Assembly: GCA_030407085.1 (NCBI GenBank)
Contig: CM059584.1
Span: 109,941,001 to 110,005,000, forward strand
DNA: 64,000 nt
Source of the DNA: Trichopria drosophilae
Lineage: Eukaryota; Arthropoda; Insecta; Hymenoptera; Diapriidae
Direction: 5' to 3'
Shown here: positions 1 through 12,115 of the stretch, one piece after another
Layout of the letters: each line of letters begins with the position of its first letter
Numbering within the stretch: the stretch's first letter is position 1
Translations under genes and position numbers: made by a program
Notes under the pieces: model-generated
The model's database searches: none
The model's input: the letters and a program-made list of their open reading frames with translations, nothing else
Told to the model about the DNA's origin: nothing

Positions 1-611
1 TCAAAAACCCAACATTTCAAAATGCAGACATTAAAAAAAAAACTGACACCTCCGATTGATGCGTTCAATACATAAAATAATTATCTCGAGTCGTTGCCCA
101 TGAGGTCTCACTAAAAGGTAATTTAATGGTCAAAAATGCTTGACTAAGGGGTTAATTTTGTAGGTCACTTGAAGATCAAATCAGTTTCACCCCCGCATTA
201 TTTATTAAACGCATTTAGAAATCAAACATTAATTACATTTTCAGGTTGTACCTCAAAAACCTAACAAATCACTAAACAGATACATAAAAAAAGCCGACAT
301 TCAAAAAACAGATATTTTAAAATGTGCATATTCTATAAATGTAATTAATAATTGACTTTTGAATGTGCTTAATAAATTATGCGAGGGCCAAACTGATTTG
401 CCCTTCAAATGACCTACAAAATTAACCTATTAGTCAAACATTTTTTACCTTGAAATTACCTTTCAGTCCCTCAAGGGCGACGACCCGAGATAATTTTTTT
501 TAGTACTGAATGCACCAATCGTAGGTGTCTATTTTTTTAATGTCTGGCTTTTAAATGTCGGGTTTTTGATGTGTTTGTTTTGTGATTTATCGGATTTTTT
601 GAGGTTCACCC
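1..611. repeat. Long inverted repeat, probably cut by the window start
   Basis: The first about 285 bases return as a diverged reverse complement in the next about 290. For example AAAAACCCAACATTTC near position 4 pairs with the stretch ending GTCGGGTTTTTGATG near 573. The word AAACCCGACATT and relatives recur in both orientations, and the subterminal ACCTCAAAAA motif occurs near 247 and inverted near 600. No coding frame is supported. It looks like a non-autonomous palindromic element whose left tip lies outside the window. Confidence 0.7.
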
Positions 612-3554
612 GTAATTAGCATACTCTTAATTTTGTATTACTTTTTATTCATTTCTGTTTCTTTAACTGTTTTATCATGATTTTTTGTTCTTCTGCTATA
701 AGTGGTTAGTCTGTAAAAAAGCAAATTTTTGGTTCTTTACCAATGTATTAAATTGTCCCTTCCTGTATAATTTCTGTTTGACAATAAAGACGCTATTGTT
801 ATTATTACATCCACTCGCTTAAAAAGAATCTATAAAGGTGATTCCTTCAAAAAGAACCAATTCAGAAATAGGATTTCGTACGAAAAAAAGTGTAAAAAAC
901 ACTAATATTACCGGTACTATGCCAAGAGGAGGACCTAAATAAGTCATTCAAACATATGGTTACTATCTTTACAAATATTATTGTGTAAAAAATGTCTTTT
1001 GTGTGCAAAGAAATTGTTGAATATTTTATTGTATAGATACAATGATTAAATTAACTTGAATTATACTATTCGGAGCTGCCAACAGTTTGCAACGTTAAAG
1101 AATCAACGAAGCGATACTATGATAATGGAGCTGTCAAAAAAATTGCTAGATGCCGTTGACCTCTACCGTATTTTTTGTGATTTACATTAATACGCCATTT
1201 GCAAGATTTATACACTTTAGACGGCACTAAATAAAGCTTAAAACTCTTCAAAATATTCACAACTGTTATTTTATATTTAAATATCGTGGAAAATCCGCAA
1301 GATCAGTAAACTGAATGTCACTATCGGTAAATTCCCTTTTTATAAAATTTGTACACTTGAAACGACGAGAAACAATCTACAAATCTCTTTTAAATATACT
1401 AAACTATTGTTCAGCACCATTGTTGCACACTTAACTGTTAAACAAATTTTACTGATTGTGATGTGTGTTTATAGGTTTTGGGGGTTTTCCATGAGACGTT
1501 TAAGGATTCAACCGTCGTTTAAAAACATTGTATGGAATATTTGCAAACTAATTATGCCTTATTTAGTGCCATGTTAACCCTTTAACGGCTAAACGTACAA
1601 TGTTTGTTCATGACGTTTAATACTATATTTTATCATAAAATAATATACATAAACCCCACGAGAAAAATTTGTAACAATAACCATTTCTTATTGGCCATGA
1701 TCAGCTCTTTCGATTTTTCAAATGTTGAAATAAAAATGTTATACATGTTTAAAAAAAAACAGATTTTGTGGTTTTATTTTTAATTCATCGAATTTTATTA
1801 TGGGAAATCACATTCGCATCTAAAAATGACAAATATCGTGTCAAAAATGAATTTGCTACCAGAGTAAAAATTAAAATTAGCAGACACAAAACGGTGATGC
1901 AACTGGTATGTAATGGTTTTGTTGAATTAGTTTTCAGATTGCTGATCAGAAATCTGGATCACATTTTAAATACCGAAAACGGTGGATTCAATGTGGCCAT
2001 CAGCGATCTAAAAAATTCCTATATCATAAGTTACATGTACACCCGATCAACTTTAAACATTTTTGTTCGTCATATTCGAACGGTCATTATTATTTTCCAA
2101 AACTAACTTCAAATTCGTAACCAGTAACCCCAAGCACGCTTGGGTGCCAAGGTTTTTAAAAATTCATACAGTTTTGCGACTTTGAACCTTCTCTTACCAT
2201 ATCACTTTTATCGGCATTTTGTGTCGACCATTTTTAATTTTTAACTTTTTGACGAATGCCATTACCCATAATAAAATTCGGTAACTCAAAAATAGAACCT
2301 AAAAATGTGTTTTGTGTATAAATTTTTTGTTTCAGAATTTGAAAATGTTTAACATACACCATTGGAAATAGCAGACCAATAGGAAATTACTAGTGTCAAA
2401 ATTGTTCATACAGTTTAAATGCTAAAATATAGTGTCAAATTTCATGATGAATTGGATAAATAATTTTTAATTGTTTATTTGTATCTTATAGTGCAAATAA
2501 TTTTTTTACTCTTTCAGATACACTTAACCTTTTCTTGAAATAAGTTGTTTAAACAAATTATTCGATTATAAATATCAGAGGATAGCATAGCGCAGAGCCC
2601 AAGCATGTGCGATAGGAAAAATTCTATAGCGAATTTATACCATTTATTGTTACCGCTAGGTGCGTTCGCGACGGTACAAGCTCTACGCTTCACGCAAGCG
2701 CTTAACAAAATGGATATTGCAGTAAAATTAGCTTTATATGAAATTAATTGTTTAAATTCAACGTTTTCTAGTATTCTTTCTCTCATTGTATGATTTAATA
2801 AATGATTATCAAATGAACACAAGAAAAGATTACCACATAAAAGATTTCATCTCTCGTTGACCATTTGTTAATTCTATCATTGTACATAACAAAGCAAAGA
2901 TTTACTTTATTTTTAGTTTCTTCAGATGGGATTCCATGAAAATTGTATAATCCTTTGTGCTCGCGTGGTCCTTACTTCAAATCGAGTAAACTCAATTCGC
3001 GTTTGAACAACGGGCATCTTCACGTAACTTAGCGTAGCGTGAAATGCGACGTCAAAGGAACGAGTCTGCTCTTTTTAGGGGTCGTGCGCTATGTCGAAAG
3101 GGGATGACTGTTTCAACCAACTTCAAAGACTCTACGCCTCCGTATCCTCTCCATATTACCGACATGTATATTTGTGTATATTTATAATAGGACCCGATTA
3201 CCACGGGTTTTAAATATCATTTTTTCATCAATATTAAAATATATAAAAAAAAGTTTGTATTCTGCAGATATGAAACTAATAAAAAAATTGCGTTTCGTTG
3301 GAGCAGTTCTTCGCAATATTAGGAGACGGTATATTGTTAATGACAGTTGTCAGCCGATAAGGTAGTAACCTACGATACAATATTAAAACCGAAATGACTG
3401 GTTCGATTTTTCAAAATTCGAGCTCCGATGTTGTTCAAATCATGGTATACTGCAGAAGAACAAATATTGTAGAAATTGATTGAGCATTCACATATTCTTA
3501 TTCTTAGCGTAGATTACTAACTTATCGGCAAATTACTGGTGTCTCCTTAACTCT
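612..3554. other. AT-rich stretch without a recognisable gene
   Basis: I find no supported gene. A 112-codon open frame at 1768-2106 has no recognisable motif and overlaps a degenerate copy (about 1938-2015) of the dispersed GCTGATTACGAATC / ATGGCGGATCC repeat. The segment 2940-3170 is richer in GC than its surroundings, but I could not assign it an exon or promoter. Confidence 0.4.
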
Positions 3555-3876
3555 TTAAGGGGGTTCTAAAGTCCTCCGCCGATAAGGCAAGAATTTTCAT
3601 TAAAATCTGTGAATAAAAAATGATTGCATCGTTTTTTCAAAATTTTAGCTCTGTAAAGGCAATTCTACTTACTATAGACAGTTCCTTAGAAAATACCGAA
3701 GACATTAATTGAAAATTCCCACTTAATGCCTTTGGTATTTTTTAGGAAACCATCATTAGTATTTAGAATTGCCTTTGCAGACCCCGAATTTTGAAAAAAC
3801 GAGTCAACAATTATTTATTTATGGTTTTTGCTGAATATTCCTACTATACCGTCGGACAACTTTAGAACCCCCTTAA
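3555..3876. mobile_element. Palindromic MITE, GGGTTCTAAAG family
   Basis: Terminal inverted repeats GGGGGTTCTAAAG (from 3559) and CTTTAGAACCCCC (to 3872) are bordered by TTAA on both sides. Just inside lies a CCGCCGATAAGG motif in inverted pair. The halves mirror each other, including AATACCGAAGAC opposite GCCTTTGGTATT. No coding capacity. Other copies in this window lie at 22851-24021, about 45890-46445 and 48252-48622. Confidence 0.75.
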
Positions 3877-4005
3877 GGTGATTCTAAAGTGCTCCGCTGA
3901 TAAGGTAGGATTATTTTCATTAAAATCCGTAAATAAAAAATGAATGGATTTTTCAAAATTTGAGGTCTGTAAGGACGATTCGAATTACTATAGCCGATAG
4001 TCAAC
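3877..4005. repeat. Half copy of the GGGTTCTAAAG MITE
   Basis: Directly after the full copy, the left half recurs: GATTCTAAAGTGCTCCGC, then GATAAGGTAGGA and AATCCGTAAATAAAAAATG. The right half is missing. It is either a truncated neighbour or the product of an abortive tandem event. Confidence 0.6.
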
Positions 4006-4020
4006 AACTTCTGCGATAGT

Positions 4021-4836
4021 CACTCTAAAATTATTGAACTCAACTGCGGAGTCCAAGAGCGAGTAATCGTTAATTTCCACTCCTACACAGGCTTAAATTT
4101 TACTCTCTTGGAGTCACTTTTGCTCCTATTGTATTTTTTGCTAGGTGTGAATCCTTTTAGCGGCGCGACGTAGTTATATACTGCATAGAAAACTGGTTAC
4201 TACGTGGTCGGCCGACAAACATGTTTTATTTCAACGCGCTATAACTTATTCAATTCTGAGGGTTTTGAAATGAATAAAAAAAGAAATTGTTTGTTAGAGT
4301 TTTTTAAAAACTAATAAAGAAAGAACAAATTATATATCCCAATAAACAATAAAGTTATTCAGAGTCGCGAAGCACATGACGCGTTGGTCATCGGCTGTCA
4401 CCAACTTTAAACATTCATAACTTTTTCACTATTACACCAATAAAGATAAAACTTTCCAGGTAATTTGTTCATACCTATATGAACAACTTTCTCGCTGACA
4501 GTTTTCGTATATTTGTCGATAATTTGCTCTCGAAATTTGCTCGATAAACGAAGAGCCAGAAGGTATATTTTGCAGTTGCGTAAAAAAATTAATAACTTTA
4601 TTGTTTATTGAGATATATAATTTATTACTTCACCACTAGATGCGGAAATATCTAACGAACAATTTCTTTTTTATTCGTTTCAAAACCTTCAAAATTGACT
4701 ATGTTACTTTTTCAGTATTTATTAACGCCATTAAACTACATTTTCATCACTCCAAAGAACTCAAATGTCGTCGAACCCGGCCTACTCCATTTTCTACTCC
4801 TTTGGACTGAAATTTGAGTCCAATATTTTTAGAGTG
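4021..4836. repeat. Inverted-repeat element rich in GGACTC/GAGTCC words
   Basis: The ends CACTCTAAAATTATTGAACTC and their complement (TTTGAGTCC to TTTAGAGTG, ending 4836) form terminal inverted repeats. The words GGAGTCC, ACTCC and GGAGTC recur near both ends in both orientations. A second inverted pair lies inside: the sequence around 4260-4345 mirrors that around 4590-4700, including CAATAAACAATAAAGTTATT near 4340. No coding frame is supported. Confidence 0.6.
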
Positions 4837-6740
4837 GTTTTAAGCAATACGTGGCTCTTTTTTTACATTATACCATTTTTTTTAATGTATTAGTTTCGGA
4901 GTTAAAAAATGTGAAACTTTGACGATTTTGAAATTCGACATTTTTTATCTCAGGAACACACACATTTTACGTAAGGTTCGCAAGAGAAATTTTTTCTTTG
5001 GAATTGTTCGAGGAATCTATGTATATATTTTTCAGACCAAAAAATTCATGATTTTTATGTCATTATATTTTATTTTATTCCCTGTTGAATCAATCATTTA
5101 CAGCGAGGAAGTGGATTTCTTTTCTTCATTTTATGAGTCAGTGTATGATATCTCATTGATTTCAATGATGTGCCATTAAAAAAAAAGTTTGCGTAGCTGT
5201 AAAATTAAAAGTCCTGTATAATGGATACAGAATATATGTATTTAAAGTGAGAAAATTTGAGAAAGATTTGATGAGAGCATAACGACAAAAGTAAAAAAAA
5301 ATTCAGTTTTATTAATTTAGGCCTTCATCATGAAGACGCCATATGGAATTTTCATAAACACGCAACGTGATTTGTTAAGTGATTGATACCCACGTCACCT
5401 TTTATCATGATTACAATATTCTAACAGAACGTTTTCAATTTCAAAATGTGAGATCTTAACAAAAAAGTCGCAAAAATTCTGGCTGTACTGTAACTTTTTT
5501 ATATCACTTCCTAGAACCATTTTAACGGCACCGTCTGAAAGAGGAGGCTTCAAACTTTGAAATCTGGTCCATGAAGAATTTTTTTCTAGGCCAATTGCTT
5601 AAAAAAAAGACAGTGCTGAAATTTGAGAAAAAGAATGATTTTCCAGTTCTTAAATGATTAAGTCAGTACACTTTTCGTATGGCAAAATTTAGTACCTCTA
5701 AGGGCAATCTAAAATCAGTGATAAGAGATTTTAGCAATTTATAAATACGAATCTAAGGTCTACATCTTTAAAAAAAACCGTAACATTTCGAATCATTCCA
5801 TCGGTCATAGAATAAAAGTTGTTTTTCTAGAATTTTTGAAGGGATATGTTTAATAAAAAAAATTGTATTTTTTAATAAAGACACCTTATGTTCAAAGGGC
5901 ACATGCGATTAATTTAGCTGAGAGCTTGATTGAAAGTCCATGATTAGCCCTAAAGAACGTCAGATTTTAGTTCTTCAGTTTAAAAACAATCGTTAAAAGC
6001 ACTTTGGTGTTTCAAACCGCATTTACTTGTGAATGTAATAGTTTATTTTTAAAACGGATTTGTTTTCAGCACAAAATCGGCGAAACCGGTAAATACATAT
6101 ATGGTTTGCCGTAACAGTTAACAGAGGTCTCTCTTTTCTATTCGTTTTTCGAGTACATATTTAGATGAAATATACGCCTTCTTTCCTGTTGTGCAAGAAA
6201 CAATATAACGCGATTTTTTTACAAGGGCCTCAATGCATACTAGTTTAAAATGCGAAGATTTTTTCAAATTTATAGGTTAGGTTATTATCACAAAAGTATG
6301 TCTCTCCGATGATTGGTGAAAAACTTATTAAGTTACTTTCCTCTTCCTTCTCCCAACTCCCATGTTGATTTTTCAAATGTTAATATTACTTTCTAATTCG
6401 TTATTTTTTGTACCATTGAACCTGAGACTTTGCATTGTAAAGAATACAGCAGTCCTTAGTCGAATGTACCAGAGACATCATTAATATTATTAAAACATGA
6501 TAATAAATTAATTTACCATACAACAGTCAAATAACGATCAACGAAGACATTTTTAAAGAAGCATGAAACTCCCATATCAATAAGAAGAAATATGTTATCA
6601 CAACTATATTTCTGCGCACCTACACGTATCAACAAACACTATCCACCAATAATAACTGTAATATTCTACCTAATCAATGACAGTAGAAGCAAACAAGGAA
6701 TGGGTTTCTATGAACAAGCGATTTAAAAATAAAAACAACT
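4837..6740. other. AT-rich stretch without a recognisable gene
   Basis: Nothing here could be recognised as a gene or as a defined repeat. The 86-codon open frame at 4919-5179 shows no motif, no splice context and low-complexity composition. The right part of the stretch is downstream flank of the secreted-protein gene that ends near 6743 on the minus strand. Confidence 0.4.
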
Positions 6741-6742
6741 GG

Positions 6743-6844
6743 TTTATTTTTTACAATAACAGATAAACAAACATAAGCTTATTTATTACACTTCATGATT
6801 ACCATGTCCTGCATTGTTGTTCTGGAAGTCAATAATGTTGGGCT
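6743..6844 (-). other. Probable 3' UTR exon and poly(A) signals of the Gly/Tyr-rich gene
   Basis: On the minus strand a strong acceptor, a T-rich tract ending in CAG at 6845-6847, opens an exon that runs into two AATAAA signals (complement of 6782-6787 and 6743-6748). It would join the donor GTAAAT at 6961-6966 and remove a 122-bp intron. No AATAAA was noticed directly after the upstream stop codon, which favours use of this exon. Its own frame reads EPNIIDFQNNNAGHG and ends at a stop, but the splice phase does not enter that frame. Confidence 0.5.
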
Positions 6845-6962
6845 CTGAAAATAAAAATTTACACAATTTTACAGGTCGTTTATATTCTAGAATTCTTTAA
6901 AATAAATCTTTTTAAGTATTGACAACAAATTACACAAAAGGTTTATAAAAAATGTCTGAAAT

Positions 6963-8894
6963 TTACCAATAGTCGTAATAGTTGTATCCTCCATATCCTC
7001 CATAACCACCACCATATCCCACGCTTCCTCCAACGTATCCACCATATCCACCTCCATAACCTCCTCCGTAACCTCCATAGCCTCCGTAGCCTCCGTATTG
7101 AGGACCATATCCCCATGGGCGACCATAACCGTAACCGATATTAACTCCAAAGCCTACACCTCCAAAGGGACTGAAAAAAGGGTTAAATTACATTTTAAAA
7201 CTAAATATTTTGCAGTACATTTTGATGTTGAGTAAAAAATCTATATTTGAATGACAGAAATCAATGAAACGTATCTTTCGTTCATGGAAGTTTTATTGGG
7301 AAACAAACATTGTAATTTATGAAAAATTTATTTTATATTTATCAATGTGTACCGCGAACAATAAAGATAAATATCGCTTGCAGTTAATTAAATAATTACT
7401 TACTTCCAGAAAGTTTCAGCGCCTTCTAAATCATCTTTTTCCTCGTTACTTGCTGGCGCTTGTTGAGCCTCGGCTTGTTTGGGGGCTTCAGTTGTAGCAG
7501 AACCTACAGGCTGTGCTTCAGCAAACATGAGTGACGTGCCAAGCACGACCACAAACACTAACACCTACAAAATACAACAATAAGTTAAAATCACTTTTAC
7601 ACACAAAATTAGCTTAGGTTACGATGACTTAATCTATTTGATCATTTACATATTTCAATAATTTTATGTAAACATTTTATGTGAAATAGCTTCAAGTGAA
7701 AAATGAAGATAAACAATGAACAATATTTATAATAAAAAAGATGGCTATAGTACCTGATGTAATGAATTATAAATATAAATCAAATTATCCTGGTAATAAA
7801 AAAGAACAAGTATTAAAAATAATTTGTTTCCTTCTATTTTCATTCACTTCATGCGTAATCCCCCAAATTTTTGTTCAAACAAAGTTACGAAAACTCAAAT
7901 ATGAAAGATAAAGTAAATAGAGGCAAATACGCATAATTAATGATGACAAAATTTGAATGAGATAATTAAAAATTGTCTTATTTCATAACAGGAGACGTAA
8001 CACGTATATTTCCATAAAATTTAAATAACAATAAAATTTTCCTATACATAATTACAATATATAATTTGGTAATAAGTGAAACAGAATTGTTTGTGTTAAA
8101 AATACTTTTCCATTTGATTATCTTATAAATAGTATAAACAGTTGCGTAACATATTTAAACTTGTTTACAAATTATATATATAATTGGATCGCAAATCGCA
8201 GTTAATATTATTAATAAAATTGAATGCAATTTTCTAACCAGAAAGAATGCATTGATTAACTTAAATATTTATATTACATTTATTTTGTAAATCTTACTCA
8301 ATGGATATTTAGTTAACTGAATTCAATAGTCACATTGTTAGAAAACTTTTACTAAATTTCAATCCCCTGTGTACTTTAAATATTCTTTAAATTTACTTTT
8401 AGTCTTTTGATCATAAAACATTTCGTCATATTATTAAAACATATTTTTCAATTCAATATGATAAAATTGGCATTTTGAGCCTTGTATTCAGGGCGTAAAA
8501 TAACCATTTGATACCCTCTAAACAAAAAAATATCGTTTACACCACAAGCAAAGAATTTGCACGATAAATGTTGATTACTCGACCCTCTTAATCACCATCC
8601 GCGGCGTAAAATTAAATTTTACGCCCTTGATGCATAAAATAGAGTCCCATTATTAAATATTAACTTAGAATTTTTAAATAAAACATTTTCAAACATTTCT
8701 TTCACAATCAATAAAAATGAACTATTACAATGGGTTAAGAAAATATAAAAATGTCAGTTTTTATTCTAAAAAATGGTGTTTATTGTAAAAAATAAATTGG
8801 ACATAATTGATCGTGAGTAACTAAAGGTTGCAAAATTTGTAAACTAAATATTTTAATAATGTAATATTTAAACACTTACCAATTGTCGCAGCAT
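6963..8894 (-). CDS. Secreted Gly/Tyr-rich protein, 127 residues, three coding exons
   Basis: Coding exons on the minus strand are 8880-8894, 7404-7564 and 6963-7170. Donors GTAAGT and acceptors TAG/CAG fit, and phases join exactly: 384 nt, 127 residues plus stop. The start is the ATG at 8894, about 50 bp downstream of a TATA box. Residues 1-22 form a signal peptide (MLRQL, a run of Val/Leu/Phe, then AEA before Gln23). Residues 23-58 are a polar, acidic linker with EEKDDLEGAE. From about residue 60 the chain is Gly/Tyr-rich with GYG and GGY repeats and ends NYYDYW. Such secreted chains are known as cuticle, silk, eggshell or shell-matrix components; the specific role is not recognised. If the GTAAAT donor at 6966 is used, the final Trp is lost and TGA forms across the junction. 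The 1315-bp intron 1 contains a small palindromic repeat. Sure of the gene, unsure of the function. Confidence 0.85.
8480..8640. repeat. GGGCGTAAAAT inverted repeat in intron 1
   Basis: GGGCGTAAAATAA near 8490 faces a perfect 23-bp palindrome at 8603-8625 built of GGCGTAAAATT and its complement. Flanks around CTTGTATTCA and TTGATGCATA are only loosely complementary. Probably a small MITE; no coding content. Confidence 0.5.
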
Positions 8895-8944
8895 ATTTAG
8901 GTACTGATTCAATCGAATTACATCGGTAAACGGTGTGAATGAGT

Positions 8945-8952
8945 CTTATATA
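8945..8952 (-). promoter_or_regulatory. TATA box of the Gly/Tyr-rich gene
   Basis: The minus strand reads GGTATATAAGAC, a strong TATA element, 51-58 bp upstream of the ATG at 8894. The start of transcription should lie about 25-30 bp downstream, near 8920. A TCAGT initiator-like motif at 8903-8907 is a little too far to be the partner. Confidence 0.7.
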
Positions 8953-9352
8953 CCTGCAGCAGACGAGTTCGTATTCCCCCAGTCATTCTTAACGCCTCCG
9001 ATATCAGTTCTGAGTTTCCTGGTAAGCCGCACGTAACCAAGTCACAAGATGCAAAACTAAATACTATCGACATTTGTAAAATTTGCCATCAGATTTACAG
9101 TTTTTTTTTCGAAATAATAAATACGTAAAAGTATTCAGTGAAACACGACGAAACAAACATTTTCTTCAATTTTTCGAAAAGCAAATAGGAAAATGAATGT
9201 TTTTATAGGTACCAAAGTGATAATCTTTTTAAACTGAAAAATGAGGTATTCGTAAGTTATAAAACCGATATAATTTTCATATTAACAACAATGCTGAAAT
9301 CTTTGTAAAATTATTGTACCTGTTATAGTTTGAGCGCTAATATTTGGTACTA

Positions 9353-9652
9353 CAGTAGTGCTCCCCTTAAGTTATATAGTCGGGGCAAGCAAGGTGGAGG
9401 CATCTCCCCTTAAGTCATATTTCATAACATTCAATTTCAATGGTTTTGCAATGTAATTTTATGGTACTCTTGGTACATTTGTTAGTTACATATTTATACA
9501 AAACTTTACGCGAGCAACCGTTAAATAGAACGCGTAATTGGGGAACGCATCAGGACTTATAACCTATAAAATTATAACTTAGGGGGAGCAAAAGATATGA
9601 CTTACGGGGAGCATATGACTTAAGAGAAGATGACTTATGAGGAGGACTACTG
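9353..9652. mobile_element. pogo-like MITE, 300 bp
   Basis: CAGTAGTGCTCCCCTTAAGT at the left end and its complement (ACTTA...GGAGGACTACTG) at the right are flanked by TA on both sides. CAGT-starting ends with a TA target duplication are typical of the pogo/Tigger branch of Tc1/mariner. The inside repeats CCCCTTAAGT and TGACTTAAG-like words and has no coding frame, so it must be mobilised in trans. Confidence 0.75.
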
Positions 9653-10015
9653 TACGACTATACAACATACCACTTTTAAACATACGATATTTCATCACAG
9701 AAATTCAACATACGACAGGTAAACATACGACTTTTCAACGCACAATCATTTCAACACAAACATTTCATCATATGATATAAATAAAATAATTGAAAATAAT
9801 AATTATATATTATACACGCAAAATAATACAAAAATCTAACCTAACCTAACCTACTCCAACCTATCTTAATCTATCTTAATCTATCATAAAATGTTTAATA
9901 TTTTATGTTGAAATGTTCGTTTTTCGAATAATTTTATGATGAAATGTTTATGTTGAATCTTGTGGTGAAAACATATTTGTGTTGAAAAGTTCTGTGTTGA
10001 ATAGTCGTGTCACCC
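9653..10015. repeat. TTTCAACA word element with short (CCTAA)n
   Basis: The left half carries words such as TTTCAACA, ACATACGA and TTTCATCA; the right half carries their complements TGTTGAAA and ATGATGAAATG. The outer parts pair: ACGACTATACAACATA near 9653 against TGTTGAATAGTCGTG near 10008. Near 9836-9857 lie three to four CCTAA units, the insect telomere unit, far too few for a telomere. No coding content. Confidence 0.6.
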
Positions 10016-11990
10016 TAATATTAATTATTTCATTTTTCAAGTGGTACCGATTTTGGCGGACAAATCGTTTGGAAATAACGAAAACTTTGTACTTTAAGCA
10101 CTTTTTATTTTACGTATTAAAAAAAGGTGTAAATGGGATTAAATACGTAACATGTGGTTTTTGGAAAATTCTTTTTTTAGTAGCATAGAAAATTAACTTT
10201 GGATATAATTAAAAAATGTGACCGTTGCTGTGTGAATATATTTCGAGAAATGTCTGCCTGTTCTCGAATTCTTCTCCGAATATAGGTATACATATTTTTT
10301 AGTATACTATGTTTAATCCAATATAGTTTTGGCTAAACACCTCACTTAGCCCTTTAAGGACGGGACAGACATTTTTTATGCGTATATTTTAGCGTTTTAT
10401 TGGATAACGTAATGCCCAAGAAAGAAAGGTATACATAATGTTTTTTTTACGTGGAAAAGTCTGCTCTTTCATATTCTGGGACAAAAAATTTTTCAAAACT
10501 CGTTCCAAAACTGATACATCTAGTTTTTTCTATAAAATCGAGAAATTTTAAAATAAATTTTTTCTTAAATCTGCAATTTACACCGGGAAACCACGAATCG
10601 ACGGAAATGAAAGATATCGCGTTCAAAATGTTTCAGGTTCATAATGGTAAACACCACTTTTTAAAATTTCAAAATGGCGACGTGTAAATGCCGCTCAAAG
10701 AGATGATTTTGTACATTATTTCTCTATTAGCCAACCGATGGAAGTTTCGAAATCAACAAATGCTCCATAACTCCAAATTTATGTGTTTTTGGTCGCTGAT
10801 TACAAATATGAACCGAGATCGCAATGATTAATAATTTAAAATGGTGGATTAATTTGGTCCCTTTCATTATGACACTGATTTTACCTTTGACAAGCGAAGT
10901 ATCATTTCTGAAGAATTTTTTCATGTTGAAAACGATGACGCTAGCAGAATTTTGCTATCACGTCGCACTGTGGAGAAAAACGTGGTTAAATGTGTAAAAA
11001 TCTGTGTTTTCGTCCATATTTCGGTTTATTTTCTAGCAATGGGGAATTTATTTTTGACAATGAAGTATGTAAATAAGACTTCACACTTGGGAGAAAAACC
11101 TGGTTAAATTTAACCTAATTTTTTAATCACATTTAACCTCATTTTTCTGCAATATATGAAGTGATGAAAAAATACTGCTAGCGCCATCATTTCCAACCAG
11201 GAAAAATACGCCGGAAGGCAGACAAAAAGTAAAATGTTGTCGGTCTATAATATAAATATAATAGTCGTTGCAATAAACTATATTGCCATTACTGTAAACC
11301 AAATGCAATAATGATAAAACCCAGTAAAAATCGAATAATTCTAGTATAGTATTTATCATAGGAAAAACGTAGGAAAGTTAATTCTTTGATTTTCTCCTGT
11401 TAAAGATTTGCACTAAAATGCAAGTTAATATTTATACAAATGTATGCGTTTTATGCAAAATATAAACATTATTTTGAAATTTTGAAAAATGTCATTTACC
11501 ATTTTCAAGCTCAAGTGTTTTGAACGAAATTAAAAAGTTTTAATTAGGGTTTTTGAGGATGTTAATCCCGAATCCGTCAGATTTCAAAAATTCGAAATGA
11601 CAGTCGATGTTTTAAAAACATTGTTTTGGCTTGAAACTAATTACTTGGCACGAAACTTAGTTATTCTATCATCAATTTATATAAATTAATTTTAAAAATT
11701 AAAAAAGAAATATTGAATATGTAAATACAAAAAAAATGGATGAAATAAAAATACAACAAAATAAAAAAAAAAAGAAAATAATACATTCGAGATGTTCGAC
11801 AAATCCGTTCAGATTTGTCAGAATTCAAGTTTAGAATTAAAAGATTCAATATGTGCGCCCGCAAAAACCTCCAATCAACAAGTTTCACATCTCCCATGTG
11901 CATTTTTTTATACGTAAATGTTCTTGGCGGGAGGGGCGGGGGGGGGGTCGCTCTTTTCGAATTCGATGTCAACATTACAAAAAAAACTTA
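10016..11990. other. AT-rich repeats, no gene recognised
   Basis: No gene is supported. A degenerate GGTCGCTGATTAC repeat lies near 10790, and a short inverted pair at about 11083-11150 has ends like GGGAGAAAAAC and TTTTTCTGC around TTAAATTTAACC. Open frames at 10451-10687 and 11661-11975 are low in complexity and show no motif. Confidence 0.35.
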
Positions 11991-12115
11991 ACTTTTCAAT
12001 GCAAGAAAGTAAACTTTACGCACTCGATTATACTTTACGCACGAAAATGCCGTACGTAAACAATATTTCGGCACACGTGTGTGTGGGTAAAGTTCTTTAC
12101 GCATAAGCCCTTGTA
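11991..12115. repeat. TTTACGCA word cluster
   Basis: CTTTACGCA, ACTTTACGCAC, GTACGTAAA, GGTAAAG and CTTTACGCATAAG occur within about 110 bp. This is the same style of dense short-word repetition seen in the inverted-repeat elements elsewhere in the window. The boundaries are unclear. Confidence 0.35.

Noticed and set aside
6791..6844. EPNIIDFQ frame as the coding end of the Gly/Tyr-rich gene
   Set aside because: The available donor leaves two bases, so the join creates TGA; the frame would need a one-base phase that no good donor offers.
6887..7150. 87-codon Met/Glu/Val-rich frame on the minus strand
   Set aside because: It is the shifted reading of the Gly/Tyr-rich exon; the glycine frame has proper splice phase, signal peptide and stop.
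9836..9857. Telomere-like CCTAA units
   Set aside because: Only three to four units inside a word-rich repeat; not a telomere or a meaningful interstitial array.
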